This document shows, one piece after another, positions 8,065-16,596 of a stretch of DNA of 64,000 bases; positions within the stretch are counted from its first letter, which is position 1; every line of letters begins with the position of its first letter. The position numbers and the translations under genes were made by a program. The DNA comes from Acinetobacter sp. ANC 3832 (GTDB lineage Bacteria > Pseudomonadota > Gammaproteobacteria > Pseudomonadales > Moraxellaceae), in NCBI RefSeq assembly GCF_002135415.1, contig NZ_NEGJ01000003.1, positions 310,001-374,000 of the forward strand, read 5' to 3'. The notes under the pieces were generated by a model. The model saw only the letters and a list, made by a program, of their open reading frames with translations. It had not been told where the DNA came from and did no database searches.

Positions 8065-10713
8065 GTGACCCAAAGACACGATCAAATTAGCTCAAACACC
8101 TTATCAAACACAACGACGACAACCAATATAGAAAAAATTGTAAAATCTTTTCCTTCAGTATTTGACCAGACGGAAATTCAAAGTACTTTGACGCAAACCA
8201 TACTAAAACCAGAACAACTGACTCATATTCCAAATACATCTACAATTCCGAGTTCGACTAAACGGATTAAGCCCCTGAATAATTTTTTAGGGCAAGATCG
8301 TGCCAAAGCTTCCGTTGAAGCCGGTATCGCACTTCCCTACTCTGGCTACAATATCTTTGCTGTAGGTACAGCAGGTTTAGGTAAACGCACGATGATCAAG
8401 CGTTTACTACAACAGCACGCCAAAACCATGCCTACGCCAAATGATTGGGTCTATGTCAATAATTTTACCAATGCACGCCAACCCATCGTTTTATGCTTCC
8501 CTGCGGGACAAGGCAATAAATTTGAGGGGTTGTTACATCAAACTTGGCAAACCATTCTGAAACAGTTAGAACGCCGTTTTAGTGCGGAAACCTATCACAA
8601 TCGCATTGAAAGAATTCGCCAAGTAACAGGAGATGAACAGCAACTAGCTTTGGTTGAACTCACCAAAGAAGGTGAAGATCTTGACCTTAAATTAATTACT
8701 CGAAATGATGAACATCGCTTTATTCCTGTACACTTAAAAGACAATAAAATACAAGAAATATCTCAAGAAGAACTGAAGACTTTAGATAGCAAAAGCCGTT
8801 CAGAAATTATCGCTAATTTGCGTTATATGGATAAAAAACTAGAACGCCTAGGGCTTCAACTCGGCGATCTTGAAGATGATGCACGTGATCAAGTTTCTGA
8901 ACTGAACCGAGATATTGCAAAACAGGTAGTTATTCCACGTTTTGATATAATTTTAGGTAAATTTGAAACCGTACAAGGACTTGAACAATACTTAAAACTT
9001 TATGCTGAAGATATTATCAATAATGTTGAAACTATTTTAGATCAGGAAGGTGATGAGTTTTCACCTGCTTTATTTAATCAAGTGCCATCGCGTTATCAAG
9101 CCAATGTCGTGATGAGTAACAAGCCAAATAGTGGTGCACCTGTTATTTTTGAAGATTTCCCAACTCATTACAATTTATTGGGTCATGTTGAACAATTGAC
9201 TCAAAATGGTACCATTACCACAGATTTTACTTTAATTCGCCCAGGTGCACTCCATCAAGCCAATGGTGGCTTTCTTATTTTAGAAGCTGAACAATTGCTT
9301 GAGCAACCTTATGCATGGCAAGGTTTAAAACGTGCGCTAAAATCAGGTCAACTGAAGCTATCTTCATTGGAACACATGCTGACTTTAACAGGCAGTATTT
9401 CTATTGAACCTGCATCTATTCCATTGAATTTAAAAGTAGTACTGTTAGCAGAACCTGAAATTTATTATGAAATTTTAGAAGTAGAGCCTGAACTCGGTAG
9501 CGTCTTTAAAATTCGTGCCGATTTCACTGATACATTACAACGTAATGACGAAAATGAACAAGCCTATATGCAATTAATTGCTGATTATGTACAGCAAGAT
9601 AAGCTTTTACCTTTTGATCGCTCTGCCCTTTCTGCACTCCTGACTGACTCGAGTCGTCAAGCTGAAGATCAAAGTTCATTGTCATTGCATGCACTGACAT
9701 TGGGTGATTTGATTCGTGAATCACACCATCATGCTGCACAAGCAGATGATAAAATGGTCACAGCGCATCACATCAATACGGCACTGAAACATCGCCAATA
9801 TCGCTTAGGCTATTTACGTGAACTTTATTGGCAAGATTTATCACGTGGTACACAACTTATAGAGACCCGTGGTCACCGTTTAGGACAAATCAATGCGCTA
9901 TCTGTCATTCAATACGCTGATGTTGAATTTGGCTTACCTTCGCGCTTAACTGCCTCTGTTTATCAAGGTGGTGGTGATATTCTAGATATCGAACGTAGTG
10001 TCGAACTGGGTGGATCATTACATGCGAAAGGCGTGTTATTAATGTCTAGCTTCTTAAAAGCACACTTTGGACGTGAACAAATACTACACTTCTCTGCTGC
10101 ACTTGCTTTTGAGCAAAGTTATGGTCAAGTCGATGGTGACAGTGCCACTGTTGCTGAGCTTTCTGCACTTATTTCAGCAATTTGCCAACTTCCAATTGAT
10201 CAATCTTGGGCAATTACAGGTTCAATGAACCAATTGGGTCAAGTGCAACCGATTGGCGGTGTAAATGCCAAAATTGAGGGCTTCTTTGATGCTTGTAAAT
10301 TACAAGGTTTAACAAGCAGACAAGGTTGTATTATTCCTCGTCAAAATATGCAGCATTTAATGCTTCGTCAGGATGTTATAGATGCTGTGGCGAATGGACA
10401 ATTCCATATCCATGCCATTGATACCATCGATCAAGCTTTAGAAATTTTAATGGCTCGCCCTGTTGGTGCTTTAAATAAAAAAGGTCGCTATACCAAAGGT
10501 TCAATCTATGCAGCCGTGATGGAACAGCTTGAATATTGGCAAGCAATTGAAGATGGCATTGTAGAAGAGCCGAAGAAAAAGAAAAAAAAGAAGAAGAAAG
10601 AAAAAAAGGCGGACAAGACTGAATCATCTAAAGTGATCAAGGATAAAGAAAAGCCAGTTTCTGAGGATAAGGCTGAAAAAGAAGTTATAACTATAGAGCT
10701 TACTACGAAGTAA
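8065..10713 (+). CDS. LonB/YcbZ-type ATP-dependent S16 protease
   Basis: This 882-residue AAA+ Lon-family protein starts at GTG. The P-loop is GTAGLGKRT, a Walker-B-like GGFLILEAEQLL follows, and the C-terminal S16 domain has the catalytic Ser in DGDSATVAELSALIS and the catalytic Lys in GGVNAKIEGFF. The architecture, with a helical insertion between the Walker motifs, matches E. coli YcbZ (LonH) rather than housekeeping Lon. A run of nine lysines followed by a charged tail occupies the last ~50 residues and is encoded by an A-rich tract. Substrates are unknown. It stands alone on the plus strand, with an inverted repeat after the stop. Confidence 0.9.
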   Translation: MTQRHDQISSNTLSNTTTTTNIEKIVKSFPSVFDQTEIQSTLTQTILKPEQLTHIPNTSTIPSSTKRIKPLNNFLGQDRAKASVEAGIALPYSGYNIFAVGTAGLGKRTMIKRLLQQHAKTMPTPNDWVYVNNFTNARQPIVLCFPAGQGNKFEGLLHQTWQTILKQLERRFSAETYHNRIERIRQVTGDEQQLALVELTKEGEDLDLKLITRNDEHRFIPVHLKDNKIQEISQEELKTLDSKSRSEIIANLRYMDKKLERLGLQLGDLEDDARDQVSELNRDIAKQVVIPRFDIILGKFETVQGLEQYLKLYAEDIINNVETILDQEGDEFSPALFNQVPSRYQANVVMSNKPNSGAPVIFEDFPTHYNLLGHVEQLTQNGTITTDFTLIRPGALHQANGGFLILEAEQLLEQPYAWQGLKRALKSGQLKLSSLEHMLTLTGSISIEPASIPLNLKVVLLAEPEIYYEILEVEPELGSVFKIRADFTDTLQRNDENEQAYMQLIADYVQQDKLLPFDRSALSALLTDSSRQAEDQSSLSLHALTLGDLIRESHHHAAQADDKMVTAHHINTALKHRQYRLGYLRELYWQDLSRGTQLIETRGHRLGQINALSVIQYADVEFGLPSRLTASVYQGGGDILDIERSVELGGSLHAKGVLLMSSFLKAHFGREQILHFSAALAFEQSYGQVDGDSATVAELSALISAICQLPIDQSWAITGSMNQLGQVQPIGGVNAKIEGFFDACKLQGLTSRQGCIIPRQNMQHLMLRQDVIDAVANGQFHIHAIDTIDQALEILMARPVGALNKKGRYTKGSIYAAVMEQLEYWQAIEDGIVEEPKKKKKKKKKEKKADKTESSKVIKDKEKPVSEDKAEKEVITIELTTK

Positions 10714-10745
10714 GTCATAGACTTTTAAATTTCTAATTCTACAAA

Positions 10746-10771
10746 TATAGCCCTTCAATTGAAGGGCTATA
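10746..10771 (+). terminator. Stem-loop after the Lon-family gene
   Basis: A near-perfect palindrome, ATAGCCCTTC-AATT-GAAGGGCTAT, lies 33 bases after the stop. The following T-tract is poor, so it is a moderate terminator candidate. Confidence 0.55.
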
Positions 10772-10854
10772 TTACATGTATGACTCTATAAAATAAGCGT
10801 AATGACATCAACTAAAGCTTTCCATCATGCGTATTAGAGTTAAATTTTAGCCAT

Positions 10855-10883
10855 AAAAAAAGCACCTCGATCAGGTGCTTTTT
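10855..10883 (-). terminator. Rho-independent terminator of grxD
   Basis: AAAAGCACCT-CGATC-AGGTGCTTTT hairpin with A and T runs on both sides, directly beyond the grxD stop. Confidence 0.8.
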
Positions 10884-10898
10884 AACATCATCAGCTTA

Positions 10899-11240
10899 TT
10901 AAGCTTCTGGAGCAGCACTATATTGTTCAACCAATGATCTTAATTCACCATTTTGGAACATTTCCGACATAATGTCGCTACCACCAATCAATTCACCATT
11001 AATCCACAATTGTGGAAATGTAGGCCAATTTGCAATTTGTGGCAAAATCGCACGAATATCTTGATTTTCCAAAATATTTACATAAGCAAATGGACGACCA
11101 ATTTGACTAAGCGCTTCTACTGCACGTGCAGAGAAACCACATTGTGGAAATTGTGGTGTACCTTTCATATAAAGAAGTACAGCATGTTTAGCAATTTGAT
11201 CACGAATTAACGCTTCTGTATCACGCACTTGTTCAGTCAT
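10899..11240 (-). CDS. grxD: Monothiol glutaredoxin (Grx4 type)
   Basis: This 113-residue cytosolic glutaredoxin has the CGFS active site starting at Cys34. It has the WPTFPQLWINGELIGG glutathione-binding region and a GGSDI motif. CGFS glutaredoxins coordinate a [2Fe-2S] cluster with glutathione, usually with BolA partners, in iron-sulphur trafficking. The length is normal. The gene is monocistronic, with its own terminator, and is divergent from argD. Confidence 0.96.
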   Translation of the reverse strand: MTEQVRDTEALIRDQIAKHAVLLYMKGTPQFPQCGFSARAVEALSQIGRPFAYVNILENQDIRAILPQIANWPTFPQLWINGELIGGSDIMSEMFQNGELRSLVEQYSAAPEA

Positions 11241-11400
11241 TGGTAAATCCTCAACTCATCTGCCTGCATTATACCTAAATCCGCAATAAAGAGTATGACT
11301 TGGCCATTAAATCCAATTTAATTTGAATTTAGGCTTTTAATCTGTGGCCGTTTTTGTTTATATAAACTTTTACTTTCCATCACATAGATAAGAGTTAGTC

Positions 11401-12612
11401 ATGAACAACATTACTCTCGCTCCAATACAAACTGATCAACCTTCACACTTGATGCCTGTTTTTGGGCGTCAACAGATCAGTTTTGTCCGAGGTCGAGGCT
11501 CTTATTTATATACTGAAGATGGAACTGAATATTTAGATGCACTTACAGGTATTGCTGTGTGTGGTTTAGGTCATGCTCACCCAGTAATTGCAGAAGCGAT
11601 TGCTGAACAAGCTGCGACGTTAATTCATACCAGTAATATTTATGAAGTGCCTTGGCAAACCGCCGCTGCGCAAAAGCTTGCAGAAGTTGCAGGTATGGAA
11701 GAAATTTTCTTCTCAAATAGTGGTGCTGAATCCAATGAAGGTGCGATTAAAATTGCACGTAAATTTGGTCATATGCAAGGTATTTCGAGCCCAAAAATTA
11801 TTGTTGCAGATCATTCATTCCATGGTCGTACTATGGCAACACTTTCAGCAACGGGTAATAAAAAAGTACAAGAAGGTTTTGGCCCACTCGTAGAAGGCTT
11901 TATTCGTGTGCCATTTGGCGACATCCAAGCCATTGAAGAAGCTGCAATTCATTACCCAGATATTGTTGCTATTTTGGTTGAACCTATTCAAGGTGAAGGC
12001 GGTGTAAATACAGCACCTCAAGGTTTTAGCTATTTAGAAGAAATTCGCCATATTTGTAATCAACACAATTGGTTGATGATGTTGGATGAGGTTCAAACAG
12101 GAAATGGTCGTACGGGTCAGTTCTTTGCATATCAACATACCAATATTGTTCCTGATGTTTTGACGACAGCGAAAGGCTTAGGAAATGGTTTCCCTATTGG
12201 TGCAGTTATGACTCAAGGTCGTGGTGTTGGCGTTTTAACAGCAGGAAATCACGGTTCAACCTATAGCGGTACACCTTTAGGCTCTCGTGTTGTTTATACC
12301 GTAATTGATTTGATTCAAAAGGAAAATATTGTTGCCAATGCTGCGGAAATTGGAACGTATTTAGTGGATGAATTGCGTAGCCAACTGGCAGATCAAAATG
12401 TGGTTGTCCGTGGTTTTGGTATGATGATTGGTATTGAGCTACCAAAACCGTGCGCTGAATTGGTTGAAATGGCGCGTGATGAGCAACATTTAATTATTAA
12501 TGTGACTTCAGGCAATGTTGTACGCTTACTACCTGCTTTAAACATGAATCATGAACAAGCGGATGATTTACTGAAACGTCTTATCCCCGTGATTAAGAAG
12601 TTTCTTGCTTAA
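11401..12612 (+). CDS. argD: Acetylornithine/succinyldiaminopimelate aminotransferase
   Basis: This 403-residue class III PLP-dependent aminotransferase has SNSGAESNEGAIKIAR, the LDEVQTGNGRTG aspartate region and the PLP lysine in TTAKGLGNGFPIGA. This fits acetylornithine aminotransferase of arginine biosynthesis, which often also acts in lysine synthesis. Related omega-aminotransferases share these motifs, so substrate specificity rests on overall resemblance. The gene is single, with a strong terminator shared with the convergent LysR gene. Confidence 0.88.
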   Translation: MNNITLAPIQTDQPSHLMPVFGRQQISFVRGRGSYLYTEDGTEYLDALTGIAVCGLGHAHPVIAEAIAEQAATLIHTSNIYEVPWQTAAAQKLAEVAGMEEIFFSNSGAESNEGAIKIARKFGHMQGISSPKIIVADHSFHGRTMATLSATGNKKVQEGFGPLVEGFIRVPFGDIQAIEEAAIHYPDIVAILVEPIQGEGGVNTAPQGFSYLEEIRHICNQHNWLMMLDEVQTGNGRTGQFFAYQHTNIVPDVLTTAKGLGNGFPIGAVMTQGRGVGVLTAGNHGSTYSGTPLGSRVVYTVIDLIQKENIVANAAEIGTYLVDELRSQLADQNVVVRGFGMMIGIELPKPCAELVEMARDEQHLIINVTSGNVVRLLPALNMNHEQADDLLKRLIPVIKKFLA

Positions 12613-12638
12613 ATAAATATAAATTTAAGTTAAAAAAT

Positions 12639-12667
12639 AAAAAAGCCGCTGATTCAGCGGCTTTTTT
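12639..12667. terminator. Bidirectional terminator between argD and the LysR gene
   Basis: GCCGCTG / CAGCGGC stem flanked by A-run and T-run, between convergent genes. Confidence 0.88.
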
Positions 12668-12679
12668 AATGAGTATTTC

Positions 12680-13612
12680 TTATGAAGCTTCTTGATATAT
12701 TCTGCCACCAGGTAACTGACTAAAATATTGTTTCAAAGCATCCACACAACGATGGATTTTCATAGGTTGTTGTTCACGCTTTAAAGTCATTGCATTCAAC
12801 GTAAATGTTGGCAACTTCCATTCAGGCAATACTTCAACTAAAGTCCCATTCATCAATTCTTTTTGTACATCTAAATAAAGAATTCGCGCAATACCATGTC
12901 CATTTTGGCAGAGTGATTTAGCCACAAAAACATTGTTGGTTTGCACACGATGTTTCATTTCTAAATTAACCACTTCACCTGTAGCACCATGTTGAAATGA
13001 AAAATGTTGATAATTCTTCATGATATTTACAGGAATCAACTCGTGATGCATTAAATCTTCAGGACGTGAAAGTGGCGCTGTCTGATTTAAATAGCTCGGT
13101 GATGCAACCAAAACTTGATCAACTCTTGCCAAAGCAACACTCATCAAATTTGCAGACTCATCAGTTTTTGAGCACATACGGATTGCAATATCAATACGTT
13201 CTTGAATTAAATCAATGAATTGATTATCTGCTTCAAAATGAACCATCAACCCACGATGTGCCGACATCCAGTGTGATAACGCAGGAACAATATGGGTTGC
13301 TCCTAACTCAGGTGTAGTTGCAATACGTAAATCACCGACTAAGTCATCTCTCAACTCATTAATTCGGATTTTACCGCGTTCCGCTGCCGCAAGCATTTCT
13401 TGACAGCTATGGAAAAAAGCTTGTCCTGCTTCCGTCAAACTTAACTTTCGAGTAGAACGGTGTAGAAGTGTAACTTCCATTTCATTTTCTAAAGAACGAA
13501 CTTGTTGACTCACAGCACTTGTAGTAATACCTAAATTACGAGCGGCACCACTAAATGAGCTCTTTTCAACAACGCAAGCAAAAACACCCATCGCTCGTAG
13601 TTGATCTAACAT
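12680..13612 (-). CDS. LysR-family transcriptional regulator
   Basis: This 310-residue regulator has an N-terminal winged helix-turn-helix (FSGAARNLGITTSAVSQQVR) and a LysR substrate-binding domain. It resembles the CrgA/DmlR-like group. The start is placed at ATG 13612, with AGAGGGAAA upstream, rather than at the frame's upstream ATG, because MLDQLRAMGVFACVV is the usual LysR beginning. It has no divergent partner that would indicate its target: argD is convergent and nlpD lies upstream on the same strand. The effector is unknown. Confidence 0.9.
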   Translation of the reverse strand: MLDQLRAMGVFACVVEKSSFSGAARNLGITTSAVSQQVRSLENEMEVTLLHRSTRKLSLTEAGQAFFHSCQEMLAAAERGKIRINELRDDLVGDLRIATTPELGATHIVPALSHWMSAHRGLMVHFEADNQFIDLIQERIDIAIRMCSKTDESANLMSVALARVDQVLVASPSYLNQTAPLSRPEDLMHHELIPVNIMKNYQHFSFQHGATGEVVNLEMKHRVQTNNVFVAKSLCQNGHGIARILYLDVQKELMNGTLVEVLPEWKLPTFTLNAMTLKREQQPMKIHRCVDALKQYFSQLPGGRIYQEAS

Positions 13613-13708
13613 AAATTTCCCTCTGAAATTATGAGACACTTCACATTTTTTTGATAAAAGCAACTCATTGTATTATACGAAGAAATTTACATTTTGCATT
13701 AAATATAT

Positions 13709-14536
13709 TTAATTAGTAGGTAAAATATTTATCGGATTAATTGGCTTACCATCTAAACGTACTTGGAATTCCAACATCGTACGATTTGTTCCTGTAGAGC
13801 CAAACTCCGCAATTTTTTGCCCTGCTGTAACATTATCTCCGCTTTTCACCAGCATTTTACTACTATGTGCATAAGCAGTGATATATCCATCTATATGTTT
13901 AATTAAAACTAAATTTCCATATTCTTTTAAGCCGTCTGCTGCATAAACCACTTGACCATCTGCTGCAGCAAAAATCGGATCCCCTAAATTACCACCAAAA
14001 CGTGTTCCTTTGACATTGTTTGCTAAATTATAATTTTCAATGATTGAACCATTTGAAGGTTTCACCCATCTCAAACTGGTTGATTTAACTGCTGTAACTG
14101 GCGTTGTTGCGACAACAACAGGCGCTTTCACAGTTGTACTTGGTTGGTTTGTTGGTAAGTTAATGGTTTGTCGCTGGATTGGAGCTTCGCTTGTCGCTAA
14201 AGCTTTCGTTGTTGAGCGATAATTATTGGTATTCCCCGATTTTTTCAATCTGAGTGATTGATTCACATAAATTCGATACGGCGCTGAAATATCATTCATC
14301 TCAGCAACTCCAATATAGCTTAAGCCGTATCTTCCTGCAATTCCACTAAGGGTATCACCTGAACGAACTGTATAAAATTCAGGTGCATTGGTATGACGAG
14401 TCATATTGCTACTGATTTGTGGTTTTGATGCACAACCCGTAATCACCAAAGTTGAAGTCATAGCGACAGACAACAAAACTGTCTTGGTCCATACCTTAGG
14501 CATCTTTAAAACGTGCTGTGATCTTACCAAAAGCAT
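13709..14536 (-). CDS. nlpD: NlpD-like lipoprotein, LysM plus degenerate LytM domain
   Basis: This 275-residue outer-membrane lipoprotein candidate has a signal segment ending in a lipobox, LVITGC (Cys35). LysM covers about residues 55-98, followed by a Thr/Pro-rich linker. The C-terminal LytM/M23-like domain lacks metal ligands: GTRFGGNLGDPI stands where catalytic members have H-x-x-x-D, and MLEFQVR replaces the HxH strand. It is therefore an amidase activator type, like E. coli NlpD or EnvC, rather than a hydrolase. surE lies directly upstream, the arrangement seen in many gammaproteobacteria. Start 14536 is kept because GAGAGA precedes it; the ATG at 14503 lacks a Shine-Dalgarno. Confidence 0.88.
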   Translation of the reverse strand: MLLVRSQHVLKMPKVWTKTVLLSVAMTSTLVITGCASKPQISSNMTRHTNAPEFYTVRSGDTLSGIAGRYGLSYIGVAEMNDISAPYRIYVNQSLRLKKSGNTNNYRSTTKALATSEAPIQRQTINLPTNQPSTTVKAPVVVATTPVTAVKSTSLRWVKPSNGSIIENYNLANNVKGTRFGGNLGDPIFAAADGQVVYAADGLKEYGNLVLIKHIDGYITAYAHSSKMLVKSGDNVTAGQKIAEFGSTGTNRTMLEFQVRLDGKPINPINILPTN

Positions 14537-14653
14537 TATTTCTCTCTCTACATCTAAACATTAAAATATCCGTTGTCCTAAGATTAGCAAAAAAGAATAC
14601 AGTTTTACTGTTTATCATTGCTTTTTCACAAACTTATAACATTCAACTCAGAC

Positions 14654-15433
14654 TTAGGTATAACTTTGCTCAAGCTGTAATTGCAAGGCATCTAAAATTT
14701 CATAATTGGTGGCATCCATTTGAATTGGCGTGATGCTCACATATCCATTTGCAATAGCAAAAAAGTCAGATTGGATATTCATCATGTTCTTTTTCGGATC
14801 TGTTACTGCTTCACCTGCAAGTCCAATCCAATAGACTTGACGCCCACGTGGATCTACATGGCTACTGATCGGTTTCGATTGTACTCTACGACCTTGATAG
14901 GTCATTTGTGCACCTTGAATTTCCACGACATCTGGAATATTAATATTTAGAATATGTCGTGGTGGAAGTTGTGGAATACCTTGAGCAATAAAATCATGTA
15001 CCCATTGAGCGGCTTGAGCATAATCATCAGCATGTTCATAAGAACGAACATTACTACCTGCTAATGACACAGCAATTGCAGCCTGTTTCATTAAGCGACC
15101 TTCAAATGCTGCACCCACAGTACCTGAATACAGTACGTCATCACCCAAATTCGCACCGCTATTAATACCACTGACCACTAGATCAAATTCAAAATCGAAT
15201 AAACCATTGGTGGATAAATACACGCAGTCTGCAGGTGTTCCATTGACTGCCCAAACATCAGGTGAAAGCTGAATGGGTCTTAATGGTCGATCTAAAGTTA
15301 ATGCACTGGAATAGCCACTACGTTCACTCTCAGGAGCAACAATCACAACACGACCTAAAGGTCTTAATGCTTTGGCTAAGGCTTGAATACCGGGTGCAAA
15401 TACACCATCATCATTGGCAATTAAAATATTCAC
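14654..15433 (-). CDS. surE: 5'/3'-nucleotidase SurE
   Basis: This 259-residue stationary-phase survival nucleotidase removes phosphate from nucleoside monophosphates. The metal site is the N-terminal Asp8-Asp9 pair ([10 protein letters not shown]), with Ser39 in ESERSGYS and the conserved [12 protein letters not shown]. Length and motifs are typical. It lies about 117 bases upstream of nlpD on the same strand. Neither pcm nor rpoS is adjacent, unlike in Escherichia. Confidence 0.96.
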   Translation of the reverse strand: MNILIANDDGVFAPGIQALAKALRPLGRVVIVAPESERSGYSSALTLDRPLRPIQLSPDVWAVNGTPADCVYLSTNGLFDFEFDLVVSGINSGANLGDDVLYSGTVGAAFEGRLMKQAAIAVSLAGSNVRSYEHADDYAQAAQWVHDFIAQGIPQLPPRHILNINIPDVVEIQGAQMTYQGRRVQSKPISSHVDPRGRQVYWIGLAGEAVTDPKKNMMNIQSDFFAIANGYVSITPIQMDATNYEILDALQLQLEQSYT

Positions 15434-15537
15434 TACAGTTCTCGATCTAAAAAATGACTAATGAGATTATTTCATTTTAAGTTATTCAATAATTATATAT
15501 AGTTAGCCACCTATTTTAATATTAAATTTGCGGGGAA

Positions 15538-15912
15538 ATGATGTTCAATCGTTCACTTAATCGCTTGCTTTGTTTAAGCCTTTTCACATTATGCACTCAA
15601 ACTGTTATTGCTTCTGACGCCTTAACAGTTGCAGAATCAGACACTTTAGCGAAAGAAGACATTGCTGCGGCGCAAGTCTTGGCTGAAGTATGCCCGACTT
15701 TAATTGGAAAAAATCCAGCATTCGATAGCAAAATACAAAATCATACTCAAACTTTACTGAAAGATTTAAAAGGTTCAGCAAAAAACCTAGAACAGCTTGC
15801 TCAAGATGCTGAATATCAAGCTATTTTAAAATCTGCAAAATTAGATGCCAAAGAAGTTGAAAAAGAAGAACAAAAATCTGTATGTGAAGATGTCTTAAAT
15901 ATAGAGAGTTAA
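15538..15912 (+). CDS. Small secreted protein, MCR_0457-like family (copy 1)
   Basis: This 124-residue protein has an N-terminal signal peptide (NRLLCLSLFTLCTQTVIASDA) and a short mature helical domain. The domain has two cysteines, in LAEVCPTLIGK and KSVCEDV, that probably form a disulphide. It is recognisably paralogous to the next gene, sharing AAxxVLxEVCPxLI, the FD-x-x-I/Y spacing and the terminal VCxDV. The family is known mainly from Moraxellaceae and has no established function that I know. GCGGGGAAATG gives a good Shine-Dalgarno; the second ATG (15541) is an equally likely start. Confidence 0.8.
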   Translation: MMFNRSLNRLLCLSLFTLCTQTVIASDALTVAESDTLAKEDIAAAQVLAEVCPTLIGKNPAFDSKIQNHTQTLLKDLKGSAKNLEQLAQDAEYQAILKSAKLDAKEVEKEEQKSVCEDVLNIES

Positions 15913-15931
15913 TCTGTTTAGCACATTTCAT

Positions 15932-15977
15932 TTTGCCCTATCTGCATTTATCTCGTTTAGAAAACATGTAGGGCAAA
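15932..15977 (+). terminator. Stem-loop after MCR_0457-like copy 1
   Basis: TTTGCCCTA pairs with TAGGGCAAA over a 28-base loop. The loop is large and there is little T-run, so this is weak. Confidence 0.35.
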
Positions 15978-16080
15978 TAAAAATTTAAAAATCTACATCA
16001 TCAATACACTTTCTCTACTTTATTCACATCAAAATTGTTTACCCTATACAAATCATAAAGTTAAAATTTTTAGGATCATT

Positions 16081-16473
16081 ATGTCTGCAACATTTAGTAA
16101 ATTATGCGCTTTCGGTCTTTTAGCATCTTCAATGGTGTTTACATCTCACACTTTTGCTGCTAAAGAAACGAGTCATGATGAAAATATTGAAGTGACGCAA
16201 ACCCAAGTGACCAAAGAAGAATTAGCAGCGATTTATGTTCTTTCTGAAGTTTGTCCTTCTTTAATCAAAGAAGATAAAAAATTTGATCAAGGCTATGCTC
16301 GTTTATTAAAAGACTATTTACCAGGTGAAAATAACCCTGCTACTGCAATCAAAACGTTAAGCAAACAAAGTAGTTTTAAAGCTGCATTAAAAGAAGCTCG
16401 TCAAGATGCCAAGAAAGCCGGCGACAAAGGTAACTTAGGTGTGTGTCAAGATGTGAGCAATTACCATTCATAA
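16081..16473 (+). CDS. Small secreted protein, MCR_0457-like family (copy 2)
   Basis: This 130-residue paralogue of the gene at 15538 has a clear signal peptide ending near HTFAA. The mature domain contains ELAAIYVLSEVCPSLIKED and a C-terminal LGVCQDV, keeping the same cysteine pair. AGGATCATT before the ATG is a good ribosome-binding site. The two copies lie in tandem, 168 bases apart, and probably have separate promoters. It is predicted to be periplasmic; its role is unknown. Confidence 0.82.
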   Translation: MSATFSKLCAFGLLASSMVFTSHTFAAKETSHDENIEVTQTQVTKEELAAIYVLSEVCPSLIKEDKKFDQGYARLLKDYLPGENNPATAIKTLSKQSSFKAALKEARQDAKKAGDKGNLGVCQDVSNYHS

Positions 16474-16502
16474 AATGAATTAGTTACAATAAGTAAGAAA
16501 TT

Positions 16503-16529
16503 AGCCGTCTTCCCCCATAGAAGTCGGCT
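16503..16529 (+). terminator. Stem-loop after MCR_0457-like copy 2
   Basis: AGCCG-t-CTTC pairs with GAAG-t-CGGCT around CCCCATA, followed by TTTGCTTT. Moderate candidate. Confidence 0.45.
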
Positions 16530-16596
16530 TTGCTTTACCCTAAAATGTTAAACTCTTTTTGTGCTCATCATATATATAAGATTGGAACTACCTAGA

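Noticed and set aside
10506..10718. 70-residue minus-strand frame rich in Phe and Ser
   Set aside because: Antisense to the lysine-rich tail of the Lon-family gene; its phenylalanine run is simply the complement of the A-rich tract.
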